From positions 62,001 through 126,000 of the forward strand of contig NZ_SCUT01000019.1 in NCBI RefSeq assembly GCF_004297265.1: 64,000 bases of DNA. The letters run 5' to 3'. This stretch comes from Reyranella sp. Its GTDB lineage: Bacteria > Pseudomonadota > Alphaproteobacteria > Reyranellales > Reyranellaceae. Shown piece after piece: positions 50,546 to 59,020 of this stretch (positions within the stretch are counted from its first letter, which is position 1; each line of letters begins with the position of its first letter). A model generated the notes under the pieces. That model did not search any database. It was not told where the DNA came from and saw nothing but the letters and a program-made list of their open reading frames with translations. The translations under genes and the position numbers were made by a program.

Positions 50546-51412
50546 ATGGATGTCCAGTACGTAGCGCCGAAGACGCTCGACGAGGCGGTTCGGGCGTTTG
50601 CCGCGGCGGCCGGCACCGGCCGGATCCTGGCCGGAGGGACCGACCTGCTGGTCCAGATGCGCACCGGGATCGTTTCTCCGGGAACGATCGTCGATATCAA
50701 GAAGATCGCCGAGCTGACCACGATCGAGGAGACCAGGGACGGGGGCTTCCGGATCGGCGCCGCCGTCTCGGGTGCCGTGCTGCGCGAACACCCCAGGGTC
50801 AGTAAGGTCTGGCCGGGGGTCGTCGAGGCCACCAACCTGATCGGTTCGACCCAGGTGCAGGGCCGCGCCACGCCGGGTGGCAACCTGTGCAACGGTTCGC
50901 CCGCGGGCGACAGCGTGCCGGCCATGGTCGCGGCCGGCGCCATCGTCACCATCCAGGGGCCGAACGGACGCCGCGAGCTTGCCGTGGAGAAGGTGCCGAA
51001 GGGACCGGGCCGCCTCAACCTCGAGCCGGGCGAGATCGTCGTTTCCTTCAACCTGCCGCCGCGGCCGAAGGGCTCGAGCGATGCCTACCTGCGCATGATC
51101 CCGCGCACCGAGATGGACATCGCCGTCGTGGGCTGCGGCGTCAGCCTGACGCTCGACAACGGCACCTGCACCGACGCGCGCGTCGGTCTCGGCGCCGTCG
51201 CGCCGACGGTATTGCTGGTCGAGGACGCGGCGAAGGCGCTGATCGGCTCGAAGCTCGACGACGCGGCGCTGGCCAAGGCCGCCGCCGCCTGCAGCGCCGC
51301 CTGCCGTCCCATCGACGACAAGCGCGGCACCATCGCCTATCGCACCAAGGTCGCCGGCGTCCTGCTGAAGCGCACCGCACTCATTGCCGCCGAACGCGCG
51401 GGGGGAAAATAA
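50546..51412 (+). CDS. Molybdenum hydroxylase FAD-binding subunit (CoxM type)
   Basis: A 288-residue flavoprotein subunit that carries electrons from the iron-sulfur subunit to an acceptor. The FAD-binding AGGTDLLVQM loop is near residue 30 and TQVQGRATPGGNLCNGSPAGDS (shown in part) near 103, matching the CoxM/XdhB fold. It is the first gene of a coxMSL-like operon: the 2Fe-2S and catalytic subunits follow with 4-base spacing/overlap. ATG 50546 follows GAAAGGGTAGAACG. The operon may also supply the redox subunits for the orphan catalytic subunit at 34235. Confidence 0.88.
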   Translation: MDVQYVAPKTLDEAVRAFAAAAGTGRILAGGTDLLVQMRTGIVSPGTIVDIKKIAELTTIEETRDGGFRIGAAVSGAVLREHPRVSKVWPGVVEATNLIGSTQVQGRATPGGNLCNGSPAGDSVPAMVAAGAIVTIQGPNGRRELAVEKVPKGPGRLNLEPGEIVVSFNLPPRPKGSSDAYLRMIPRTEMDIAVVGCGVSLTLDNGTCTDARVGLGAVAPTVLLVEDAAKALIGSKLDDAALAKAAAACSAACRPIDDKRGTIAYRTKVAGVLLKRTALIAAERAGGK

Positions 51413-51416
51413 GACC

Positions 51417-51893
51417 ATGGCAAAGCTCCACGTCTCCACCACGATCAACGGCGAGCCGCAGGAATTCCTGTGCGACGCCGAACAGAGCATGCTCGACGTG
51501 CTGCGCGGGCCGCTCGGCCTGACCGGTGCGAAGGAAGGTTGCGGCACCGGCGACTGCGGCGCCTGCACCGTCACCCTGAACGGCCGCATCGTCTGCTCCT
51601 GCCTGATGCTGGCGGCCGAGGCCGAGGGGCAGAAGATCGGCACCATCGAGGGCATGGCCGGCGAGGAGCTGCATCCGTTGCAGCAGAAGTTCCTGGAATC
51701 GGCAGCGCTCCAGTGTGGCATCTGCACGCCGGGCGTGCTGATGGCCGCCAAGGCGCTGCTCGAGAAGAACCCCGATCCGACCGAGCACGAGGTCCGCTTC
51801 TGGCTGGCCGGCAACCTGTGCCGCTGCACGGGTTACGACAAGATCATCCGCGCCGTGATGGAAACCGCTGCCGAAATGAGGGCCGCACAATGA
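51417..51893 (+). CDS. Molybdenum hydroxylase [2Fe-2S] subunit (CoxS type)
   Basis: A 158-residue iron-sulfur subunit. The N-terminal plant-type [2Fe-2S] motif has C42, C47, C50 and C62; the C-terminal helical cluster domain has C100, C103, C135 and C137 (QCGIC...CRC). Both clusters are complete, so the subunit is expected to be functional. It transfers electrons from the Mo site to FAD. ATG 51417 is 4 bases after the previous stop and the end overlaps the next ATG (AATGAG). Confidence 0.92.
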   Translation: MAKLHVSTTINGEPQEFLCDAEQSMLDVLRGPLGLTGAKEGCGTGDCGACTVTLNGRIVCSCLMLAAEAEGQKIGTIEGMAGEELHPLQQKFLESAALQCGICTPGVLMAAKALLEKNPDPTEHEVRFWLAGNLCRCTGYDKIIRAVMETAAEMRAAQ

Positions 51894-54166
51894 GCACGAC
51901 TGGGAGCACCGACACCGCCAACGACAACAAGTGGATCGGCAAGCGCACGATCCGTCCCGATGGCGCCGACAAGGTGACAGGCCGCGCGGCCTATGCCGCC
52001 GACACCACCATGCCCGGCATGATCTGGGGCAAGGTCCTGCGCAGCCCGCATCCGCACGCGCGCATCAAGTCGATCGACACCAGCAAGGCCGAAGCCCATC
52101 CCGGCGTCAAGGCCGTGATGACGGCCAAGGACATCGTGAACTTCCCGATCGAGAAGTCGGTGATGCTGGGCATCCAGGACATGCGCTGGATGTGCCGCAA
52201 CGTCATGGCGCGCGAGAAGGCGCTGTTCGCCGGACATCCGGTCGCGGCGGTCGCGGCAACCACGGAGAAGATCGCGGCGGAAGCCTGCAAGCTGATCGAG
52301 GTCGAGTACGAGGTGCTGCCCTTCGTGATCGACGTCGAGGAGGCGATGAAGCCCGACGCGCCGATCCTGCACGACTTCATCAAGTACAAGGACAAGCCGT
52401 CGAACATTGCCGGCACGCTGGAGCACAAGCTGGGTGACATCGGCGAAGGTTTCGCGAAGGCCGACGTCGTCATCGAGCGCAGCTTCCGCACCCAGCCGGT
52501 CCACCAGGGCTATATCGAGCCGCATGCCTGCCTGGTCAGCGTCTCCGACGGCAAGGCCACGATCTGGAGTTCGAGCCAGGGCCAGTTCATGGTCCGCGCG
52601 ATGTGCGCCTATCTGACGGGATTGCCCCAGAACGACATCCGCGCGATCCCCGCCGAGATCGGTGGCGGCTTCGGCGGCAAGACCATCATCTACCTGGAGC
52701 CGCTGGCTCTGATCCTGGCGAAGAAATCCGGCCGGCCGGTGAAGATGACCATGAGCCGGGCCGAGGTCTTCCATGCCTCGGGCCCGACCTCGGGGTCCTT
52801 CAGCACGGTCAAGCTGGGCGCGACGAAGGATGGCAAGCTGGTGGCGGCGCAGGGCACTTTCTGCCTGCAGGCCGGCGCGCTGCCGGGTTCTCCCATCCGC
52901 GGCGCGGCCGGCTGCGCTTTCGCGCCCTACGACATCCCGAACGTGCACTCGTTCGGCTACGACGTGGTCTCCAACCGCTCCAAGGTCGCGGCCTATCGCG
53001 CGCCCGGTGCGCCGATCGGTGCCTATGCCGTGGAATGCGTGATGGACGAGGTGGCCGAGGCGCTGAAGATGGATCCGCTGGATTTCCGTCTGAAGAACGC
53101 GGCCAGGCAGGGCACCAAGGCCGCGCACGGGCCTGTCTATCCGCGCATCGGCTTCGTCGAGACGATCGAGGAGGCGAAGAAGCACCCGCACTACACGACG
53201 CCGCTGCCCACGGCGAAGAAGGGCATGCTGTACGGACGTGGCGTGGCCTCGGGCTTCTGGTTCAACGCCGGCGGCGAGTCGAGCGCCCAGGTCAACATCA
53301 ACGAGGACGGTACGGTCGTGGTGATCACCGGCCATCCCGACATCGGCGGCTCGCGGGCCTCGACGGCCAACATCACCGCCGAGATCCTGGGCATCGACTA
53401 CAAGAAGGTCTCGGTGCTGATCGGCGATACGAGCGTCATCGGCTTCAGCAACCTGACCGGCGGCAGCCGCGTGACCTATGCCTCGGCCATGGTCGTGACG
53501 CACTCGACGGAACGGGTCATTACCCAGCTCCGCGAACGCGCGGCCAAGATCTGGAAGATCGATCCCGACGCGGTCGTCTGGGAAAATGGCGAGGCCCGGC
53601 CGGCCGGCGACAATGCCGGCAAGTTCGAGCCGCTCAGCCTCGGCCAGATCGCGGCGCAGGCGAACGCCACCGGCGGCCCGATCGGCGCCGGCCAGCAGCT
53701 CAACACGACGGGCGCCGAAGGCGGTTTCGCCACCCATGTCTGCGACGTCGAGGTCGATCCCGATCTCGGCATTGTGCGCGTTCTGCGCTACACGGCCTTC
53801 CAGGATGTCGGCCGCGCCATCCATCCCAGCTATGTCGAGGGCCAGATCCAGGGTGGCGCCGCCCAGGGCATCGGCTGGGCCCTGAGCGAGGAGTACATCT
53901 ACAACAAGGATGGCAAGCTCGATAATCCGAGCTTCCTCGACTATCGCATGCCGGTCAGCTCCGACCTGCCGATGCTGGATTCGGTGATCCTGGAGATCCC
54001 GAACCCGAAGCATCCGCAGGGCGTCCGCGGCGTCGGCGAGGTCCCGCTGGTGCCGCCGCTGGCTGCCGTGTCGAACGCCATCTACGACGCGCTCGGACGC
54101 CGCTTCTACAGCCTGCCGATGTCGCCGCCGAAGGTGCTGGCGGCGATGGACATGGCCGCCGAATAG
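51890..54166 (+). CDS. Molybdenum hydroxylase catalytic subunit (XdhA/CoxL family)
   Basis: A 758-residue molybdopterin-binding catalytic subunit. The Mo-site region shows AYRAPGAP near 370, and the catalytic glutamate is E717 in GVRGVGEVP. The lack of the AYxCSFR motif argues against true CO dehydrogenase; the pattern is that of an aldehyde/aromatic hydroxylase. With the FAD and [2Fe-2S] subunits before it, this is a complete LMS set with no own MoCo chaperone gene nearby. The substrate is unknown. ATG 51890 overlaps the small-subunit stop. Confidence 0.9.
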   Translation: MSTTGSTDTANDNKWIGKRTIRPDGADKVTGRAAYAADTTMPGMIWGKVLRSPHPHARIKSIDTSKAEAHPGVKAVMTAKDIVNFPIEKSVMLGIQDMRWMCRNVMAREKALFAGHPVAAVAATTEKIAAEACKLIEVEYEVLPFVIDVEEAMKPDAPILHDFIKYKDKPSNIAGTLEHKLGDIGEGFAKADVVIERSFRTQPVHQGYIEPHACLVSVSDGKATIWSSSQGQFMVRAMCAYLTGLPQNDIRAIPAEIGGGFGGKTIIYLEPLALILAKKSGRPVKMTMSRAEVFHASGPTSGSFSTVKLGATKDGKLVAAQGTFCLQAGALPGSPIRGAAGCAFAPYDIPNVHSFGYDVVSNRSKVAAYRAPGAPIGAYAVECVMDEVAEALKMDPLDFRLKNAARQGTKAAHGPVYPRIGFVETIEEAKKHPHYTTPLPTAKKGMLYGRGVASGFWFNAGGESSAQVNINEDGTVVVITGHPDIGGSRASTANITAEILGIDYKKVSVLIGDTSVIGFSNLTGGSRVTYASAMVVTHSTERVITQLRERAAKIWKIDPDAVVWENGEARPAGDNAGKFEPLSLGQIAAQANATGGPIGAGQQLNTTGAEGGFATHVCDVEVDPDLGIVRVLRYTAFQDVGRAIHPSYVEGQIQGGAAQGIGWALSEEYIYNKDGKLDNPSFLDYRMPVSSDLPMLDSVILEIPNPKHPQGVRGVGEVPLVPPLAAVSNAIYDALGRRFYSLPMSPPKVLAAMDMAAE

Positions 54167-54177
54167 GGCGGCTGCGG

Positions 54178-54201
54178 CCCTCCGGGGAGTCTCCCGGAGG
54201 G
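54178..54201. other. Hairpin downstream of the molybdenum hydroxylase operon
   Basis: CCCTCCGGG-GAGTCT-CCCGGAGGG, a 9-base GC stem starting 12 bases after the stop. There is no T-run on either side, so it may be a transcript-stabilising hairpin or a weak terminator aided by other factors. Confidence 0.4.
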
Positions 54202-54295
54202 CTTCGCAGAAGGCATCCAGTTCTGCGTATTCGGGGCGTGGCGGCCGGTCGAGCGGCAGTCCTACAATGAAGCCGTCTGGCTCTTGGGGGACAGC

Positions 54296-56089
54296 ATGCC
54301 GACAGATGCCGACGCAGGGGGCGTGTCCGGCGGTCCTACGCCGCCGTCGCCGCCAACGCCGTCTTCTTCCAACCTGAAGCCGCGCCTGACCGCATTCCAG
54401 GCCTTCGAGGGCCTCGCGAAGTGGCTCGATGTCGTGCGCAAGATCGCCGTGTCGCTGGTGGTGATCGTCGCCGTCGCCATCGCCACCGTTCTGCTCGTCC
54501 GCGAGACGCGCAAGCAGGCCCTAGCCATCGACCCTGTGATCGTGGAGCTGCTCGACCTCAAGGAGGCCATGACGCCGGAACTGGCGGCGCAGACCCTGGC
54601 CAAGCATCTCGACGCCATCCAGCACAGCGGCGCCGCCGAGTGGAGCAAGCTCTACGTCGATCATTCGTCGAGCCCCATCGACCTCCAGATCCCCGGCGTG
54701 CCCTTCACCATGCGCGCCGGCATGCGCGAAGTCGCCTCGCTGTTCGGCAGGTCGCGCACGACCATCCAGGCATCGATCGTTTCGCGGCGGGCCTCTCCGG
54801 CCCTGGCGGCTTCGGTGTACGTCGTCGGCGATCCGGCGGGGCGCGCATCGTGCGAGTCCTATGCCGACGCCAGCGGCATGGACCGTCTGCTCGAATGCGT
54901 CGCGCTCGAAGTGATGACCTTCGTCGACCCCAAGGTCGCCGCCTCCTATGCCTTCAATATCGAGAAGGCGCAGTGCAAGGACATCGATGCGGAGCGGCGC
55001 GCCGACGAGGACGACACAACGCGCGAGTTGCGCCGTCTCAAGAAGCGCCGGTCCGCCTGCGGCTTCGAGCGCACACGGTCGCTGATCGCCAAGGCCTTGG
55101 AGCGGGGGCGGCCCGACGATCGCCCCTGGGTCTCGTATGTCTACGGCCGGGTCCATCTGGCGCGCGCGATCGCGCTCACCGGTATCGATCGCGAAGACCA
55201 GCTCAGCGAACTCGACCAGGCGATCGGCCGCTTCATGGGGGCCAGGAGCGAACTCAACAATGCGCCGAGCGCGGTGGCGACGTTGTTCGAGGCCTATGTC
55301 ATGAAGGGCACGCTGATCCACGAAGCCACGACAACGATGCCGTGGCAGGGCGATGCCGGCTCGCCGATGCAGTATCAGCTCTACCTTGCCGAGGCGACGT
55401 TCGAGGAGGCCGAGAAGAATCTGAAGGCGATTTCCTCGAACCGTACGCCGGAGCTCAACGCGCTGGTGAAGGGCTTCGAAGGGCAGCTCTACTATCGGCT
55501 CTGGATGATCAAGGCGCACCAGCGCACGAAGAAGGGGATCGTGACCGTTGCCGACAGGAGGGACGCCGGCGAGATGTCGCTGCTGGAACGGTCGAACGCC
55601 AGCTACGCCATTGCGGCCCAGTACGAGCCGACGGCCGCGCTCCTGACGCACTGGGGCAACACCCTGCGCGCCCTGCACAGGTTCGAGGATGCGGCGAGCC
55701 GCTATCTGCAGGCAGCCGACCTCGCGCCCGACTGGTATGCGCCGCGGATCAACGTGGCGATCGCCTACCTCGACAGGGTCGAGCATGCCGAAGCGCAGCC
55801 GCCGCTCGTGCACGTTCTGTACGCGCTGGGATCTTCGTCGGACTATCTGGGATGGGTATCCGGCGGCGATCCGCTGGATGGCTTCCTCTCGCGGATCGAC
55901 CGCGCCCTGGCCAGGACCGGCGTGCCGGAAGAGCAGAAGATCTATCAGGCCTGCCGGCCGGCAACGCCGCGCGGCGACTACGACAAGATGGTCTACGTGA
56001 CGAACGCCAAGCAGTGTCTCGACAAGGTGACGATCGCAGTGAACCTGCGAGCGGCGAGCAAGCCGCGGGCCGCGCTGAAGGGTGGCTGA
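54296..56089 (+). CDS. Single-pass membrane protein with TPR-like extracytoplasmic region
   Basis: A 597-residue protein I do not recognise. It has a Pro/Ser/Gly-rich start, one transmembrane helix near residues 45-70 (LVVIVAVAIATVLLVRET), a helical middle region and a C-terminal part (about 420-500) with TPR-like units such as NTLRALHRFEDAASRYLQAADLAPDWYAPRINVAIAYLDR (shortened to RFEDAASRYLQAADLAPDW). ATG 54296 follows a run of G (TTGGGGGACAGC); TTG 54284 is the earliest alternative. It has no operon partner: the molybdenum operon ends 129 bases upstream and the SDR is convergent. Confidence 0.7.
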   Translation: MPTDADAGGVSGGPTPPSPPTPSSSNLKPRLTAFQAFEGLAKWLDVVRKIAVSLVVIVAVAIATVLLVRETRKQALAIDPVIVELLDLKEAMTPELAAQTLAKHLDAIQHSGAAEWSKLYVDHSSSPIDLQIPGVPFTMRAGMREVASLFGRSRTTIQASIVSRRASPALAASVYVVGDPAGRASCESYADASGMDRLLECVALEVMTFVDPKVAASYAFNIEKAQCKDIDAERRADEDDTTRELRRLKKRRSACGFERTRSLIAKALERGRPDDRPWVSYVYGRVHLARAIALTGIDREDQLSELDQAIGRFMGARSELNNAPSAVATLFEAYVMKGTLIHEATTTMPWQGDAGSPMQYQLYLAEATFEEAEKNLKAISSNRTPELNALVKGFEGQLYYRLWMIKAHQRTKKGIVTVADRRDAGEMSLLERSNASYAIAAQYEPTAALLTHWGNTLRALHRFEDAASRYLQAADLAPDWYAPRINVAIAYLDRVEHAEAQPPLVHVLYALGSSSDYLGWVSGGDPLDGFLSRIDRALARTGVPEEQKIYQACRPATPRGDYDKMVYVTNAKQCLDKVTIAVNLRAASKPRAALKGG

Positions 56090-56113
56090 CCGGTTGGCGG
56101 CGCGCCGCCAATC

Positions 56114-56860
56114 TTACTGGCGGACCTGTGCAACCAGGGCTTCGTCGCCGGCGACCCATTCGCCGTTCATCGTGCAGGACGGCATCGCCAGCCGGATCAG
56201 CGATTCGCCGTGTGCCTCGGGCGGGATCTGCCGGGCTTCGTCCTCGCCCGGGAAGGCCTCGCGGCGCATGAAGGTGCGCATCGGGCCCGGGTTGAAGAGG
56301 TTGACCTTGACCTGGGTGTGCGCGACTTCGGCGGCATAGATGCCGACCATCATGTCCAGCGCGGCCTTGCTCGTGGCATAGGCGCCCCAGTAGGGAATGA
56401 TCCGGCGCGAGGCGCCCGAGGTCACGAAGATGGCGCGGCCGGCATCGGAGCGGCGCAGCAGCGGGTCCATCGAGCGGATCAGACGCCAGTTGGCGGTGAC
56501 GTTCACCGCCATCACCTGCTCGAACACTTTGGGCTCGAAATGGCCCATCGGCGAGAGCGTGCCGAGGATCGCGGCATTGCCCAGCAGGACGTCGAGGCGG
56601 CCGAAGCGGTCGAACAGCGCCTGGCCCAGCCGGTCGATGCCCGGACCGTCCGTGACATCGAGCGGCACCAGGGTGGCCGTACCGCCGACGGCCTTGATGC
56701 GGTCGTCGACTTCCTCCAGTCCGCCGACCGTGCGGGCAACCAGCACGCAATGCGCACCTTCGCGGGCATAGGCGAGGGCGGCCGCCGCGCCGAGGCCGCG
56801 CGAAGCGCCGGTGATCAGCGCGACGCGTCCGGCGAGGCGGCCGACGGCAGCTTCAGTCAT
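56114..56860 (-). CDS. Short-chain dehydrogenase/reductase near purF
   Basis: A 248-residue NAD(P)-binding SDR. TGASRGLGAA near residue 16 is the cofactor motif; the catalytic tyrosine motif is YATSK (WGAYATSKAALD, near 160), preceded by SGASRRI. The C-terminal end IRLAMPSCTMNGEW is not standard. The gene order purF-SDR is typical in alphaproteobacteria, where such an SDR follows PurF. ATG 56860 is 10 bases after the purF stop. The substrate is unknown. A shadow extension to 57010 is ignored. Confidence 0.85.
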   Translation of the reverse strand: MTEAAVGRLAGRVALITGASRGLGAAAALAYAREGAHCVLVARTVGGLEEVDDRIKAVGGTATLVPLDVTDGPGIDRLGQALFDRFGRLDVLLGNAAILGTLSPMGHFEPKVFEQVMAVNVTANWRLIRSMDPLLRRSDAGRAIFVTSGASRRIIPYWGAYATSKAALDMMVGIYAAEVAHTQVKVNLFNPGPMRTFMRREAFPGEDEARQIPPEAHGESLIRLAMPSCTMNGEWVAGDEALVAQVRQ

Positions 56861-56870
56861 TGATTGGAAC

Positions 56871-58334
56871 TCAGGCCGATTCGACGAGAAGAGAAAGCTG
56901 GCGATCCTCGACGCCTGTGACGTCGTCGAGGTCGATCGGGTAGTCGCCGGTGAAGCAGGCGTCGCAGAAGGCGGGCGCGGCAGGATCGCGGCCCGGCAGG
57001 CCCATCGCACGGTAGAGCCCGTTGATCGAGACGAAGGCCAGTGAATCGACGCCTATGAACTTCGCCATTCCGGCCACGTCGTAGCGCGAGGCCAGCAGCT
57101 TGTCCTTGTCCGGCGTGTCGATGCCGTAGAAGCAGGGATCGGTGGTCGGCGGCGCCGCGATGCGCATGTGCACTTCCTTGGCGCCGGCGTTGCGCACCAT
57201 CTCGACGATCTTCATCGAGGTCGTGCCGCGTACGATCGAATCGTCGACCAGGATCACGCGCTTGCCCTCGATATGGGCGCGGTTGGCATTGTGCTTCAGG
57301 CGCACGCCGAGATGGCGGATATGGTCCGCCGGCTCGATGAAGGTGCGGCCGACATAGTGATTGCGGATGATGCCGAGTTCGAAGGGCAGGCCCGACTGGG
57401 CGGCATAACCGATCGCGGCGGGCACGCCGGAATCCGGCACCGGCACGACGACGTCGGCCGGCACGGGGTTTTCCCTGGCCAGCTCCATGCCGATGCGCTT
57501 GCGGGCGTCATAGACGCCGATGCCCTCGACCTTCGAATCCGGCCGCGCGAAATAGATATGCTCGAAGACGCAGAAGCGGCGCTTCTGCTTCACGAACGGC
57601 TTGATGGACCTGAGGCCGTTGCCGTCGACGATCACGATCTCGCCCGGCTCGACATCGCGCACGAAGCGGGCGCCGATGATGTCGAGCGCACAGCTCTCGG
57701 AGGCCAGGATCCAGGCGTCCTCGAGCCGGCCGATCACGAGGGGCCGCACGCCCATCGGGTCGCGCACGCCGATCAGGGCTTCGTTGGTCAGCAGCAGCAG
57801 CGAGTAGGCGCCCTTGACCCGGCCCAGCGCATCGATCAGGCGGTCGACGACGGTTGAGTAGTTGGAGCGGGCGATCAGGTGATTGATGACTTCGGTATCG
57901 GTGGTCGACTGGAACAGGCAGCCGATCCGCACCAGCTCCTTGCGCAGGAGGTAGGCGTTGGTGAGGTTGCCGTTGTGCGCCAGGGCGAGTCCGCCGAAGT
58001 CGAAGTCGGCGAAGATGGGCTGGATGTTGCGGTCCGAGGAACCGCCCGTCGTGGCGTAGCGGTTGTGGCCGATCGCCGAGTAGCCGACCAGCTTCTCCAT
58101 GACGGCCTGGGTGCCGAAGATGTCGCCGACCAGGCCGGCCGCGCGATGATTGTGGAAAAGTCGGCCGTCGAAAGTGACGATTCCGGACGCTTCCTGGCCG
58201 CGGTGCTGCAGGGCGTGGAGGCCCAGTGCGGTATGAGCGGCGGCATCCGACGTTCCGTAGATGCCGAACAGCGCACACTCCTCGTGAAACTTGTCCTCGA
58301 GGGTGTCGTCGGAGCGTTTCGGGGTGCTAGGCAC
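56871..58334 (-). CDS. purF: Amidophosphoribosyltransferase (PurF)
   Basis: First committed step of purine synthesis: PRPP plus glutamine to phosphoribosylamine. The N-terminal nucleophile is C20 in FHEECALFGIYG, exposed after removal of a short propeptide; the glutaminase has NRYATTGG near 70 and the PRPP loop ILVDDSIVRGTTS near 350. Further cysteines (RFCVFEH, DPCFYG, FCDACF) at positions used for a 4Fe-4S cluster in the Bacillus-type enzyme suggest it has that cluster. The start is uncertain: GTG 58334 is used; TTG 58373 extends it by 13 residues; neither has a good ribosome site. It lies downstream of cvpA. Confidence 0.92.
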   Translation of the reverse strand: MPSTPKRSDDTLEDKFHEECALFGIYGTSDAAAHTALGLHALQHRGQEASGIVTFDGRLFHNHRAAGLVGDIFGTQAVMEKLVGYSAIGHNRYATTGGSSDRNIQPIFADFDFGGLALAHNGNLTNAYLLRKELVRIGCLFQSTTDTEVINHLIARSNYSTVVDRLIDALGRVKGAYSLLLLTNEALIGVRDPMGVRPLVIGRLEDAWILASESCALDIIGARFVRDVEPGEIVIVDGNGLRSIKPFVKQKRRFCVFEHIYFARPDSKVEGIGVYDARKRIGMELARENPVPADVVVPVPDSGVPAAIGYAAQSGLPFELGIIRNHYVGRTFIEPADHIRHLGVRLKHNANRAHIEGKRVILVDDSIVRGTTSMKIVEMVRNAGAKEVHMRIAAPPTTDPCFYGIDTPDKDKLLASRYDVAGMAKFIGVDSLAFVSINGLYRAMGLPGRDPAAPAFCDACFTGDYPIDLDDVTGVEDRQLSLLVESA

Positions 58335-58380
58335 GGCGGGGTTATAACTGGGGTGTCGCCCCAAGGCTATCAAGGATAAC

Positions 58381-59007
58381 TCACTGCGGCGGTTTGGTGT
58401 CCCCGGGAGCCGCGGGCGCGGCCGACGGAGCAGGCGGCGCCGCGTCGGACGGAGCGGAAGGCGCGCGCGTTGCGGGCGGGATGGTGCCGCTTTCCATGCC
58501 CGGCCGCTGCAGGCGGTTGCGGAATCCGGTCGGAAGGTACGGCTCCACGAAGGTGGCCATCTCGCGGATCATCGGGAAACTGGCCGCGCCTTCGACGGCG
58601 GGCGGCAGCTGCCGCGGGCCCAGATAGCCGTAGAACAGGAAGGCAGCGCCCATGGCGACCCAAGCGCACAGCACGCCGAAGCCCGCCCCGAGGATCTTGT
58701 CGGGCTTGCCGAGCGGACTGGAGCGGATCGAACGGGACAGCACGCTGGTCAGCATGATCAGCACGATCAGGGCGGCCACGAAGACGACCAGCAGGGAGAT
58801 GAAATACGAGAGCTCGGCGCTGCCGACGAGCTTCAGGACCTCCGGCTCGACCACCTTGGAGAAGCGCCAGGCCACCCACCCGGCGGCGATCCAGGAGGCG
58901 ATGAACAGGACGGCGTGGGCAAAGCCCGTGGACAGGCCTATAGCCGCTCCGAACACGGCGATGGCGATCACGGCGACATCGAAAACGGTAATTCCCAGCT
59001 GTTCCAT
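58381..59007 (-). CDS. cvpA: CvpA family membrane protein
   Basis: A 208-residue protein with four hydrophobic helices between about residues 7 and 125 (VFDVAVIAIAVFGAAIGLSTGF as the first, shortened) and a Pro/Ala-rich cytoplasmic or periplasmic tail. CvpA is linked to colicin V production and cell-envelope stress; its location before purF is widely conserved in proteobacteria. ATG 59007 follows AACAGGGTCG. The gap to the purF start is short and the same strand suggests one transcript with radA. Confidence 0.9.
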   Translation of the reverse strand: MEQLGITVFDVAVIAIAVFGAAIGLSTGFAHAVLFIASWIAAGWVAWRFSKVVEPEVLKLVGSAELSYFISLLVVFVAALIVLIMLTSVLSRSIRSSPLGKPDKILGAGFGVLCAWVAMGAAFLFYGYLGPRQLPPAVEGAASFPMIREMATFVEPYLPTGFRNRLQRPGMESGTIPPATRAPSAPSDAAPPAPSAAPAAPGDTKPPQ

Positions 59008-59020
59008 CGACCCTGTTGCC

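Noticed and set aside
54178-54201. Rho-independent terminator after the molybdenum hydroxylase operon
   Set aside because: The stem is good but there is no T-run on either strand, so it is listed only as a hairpin.
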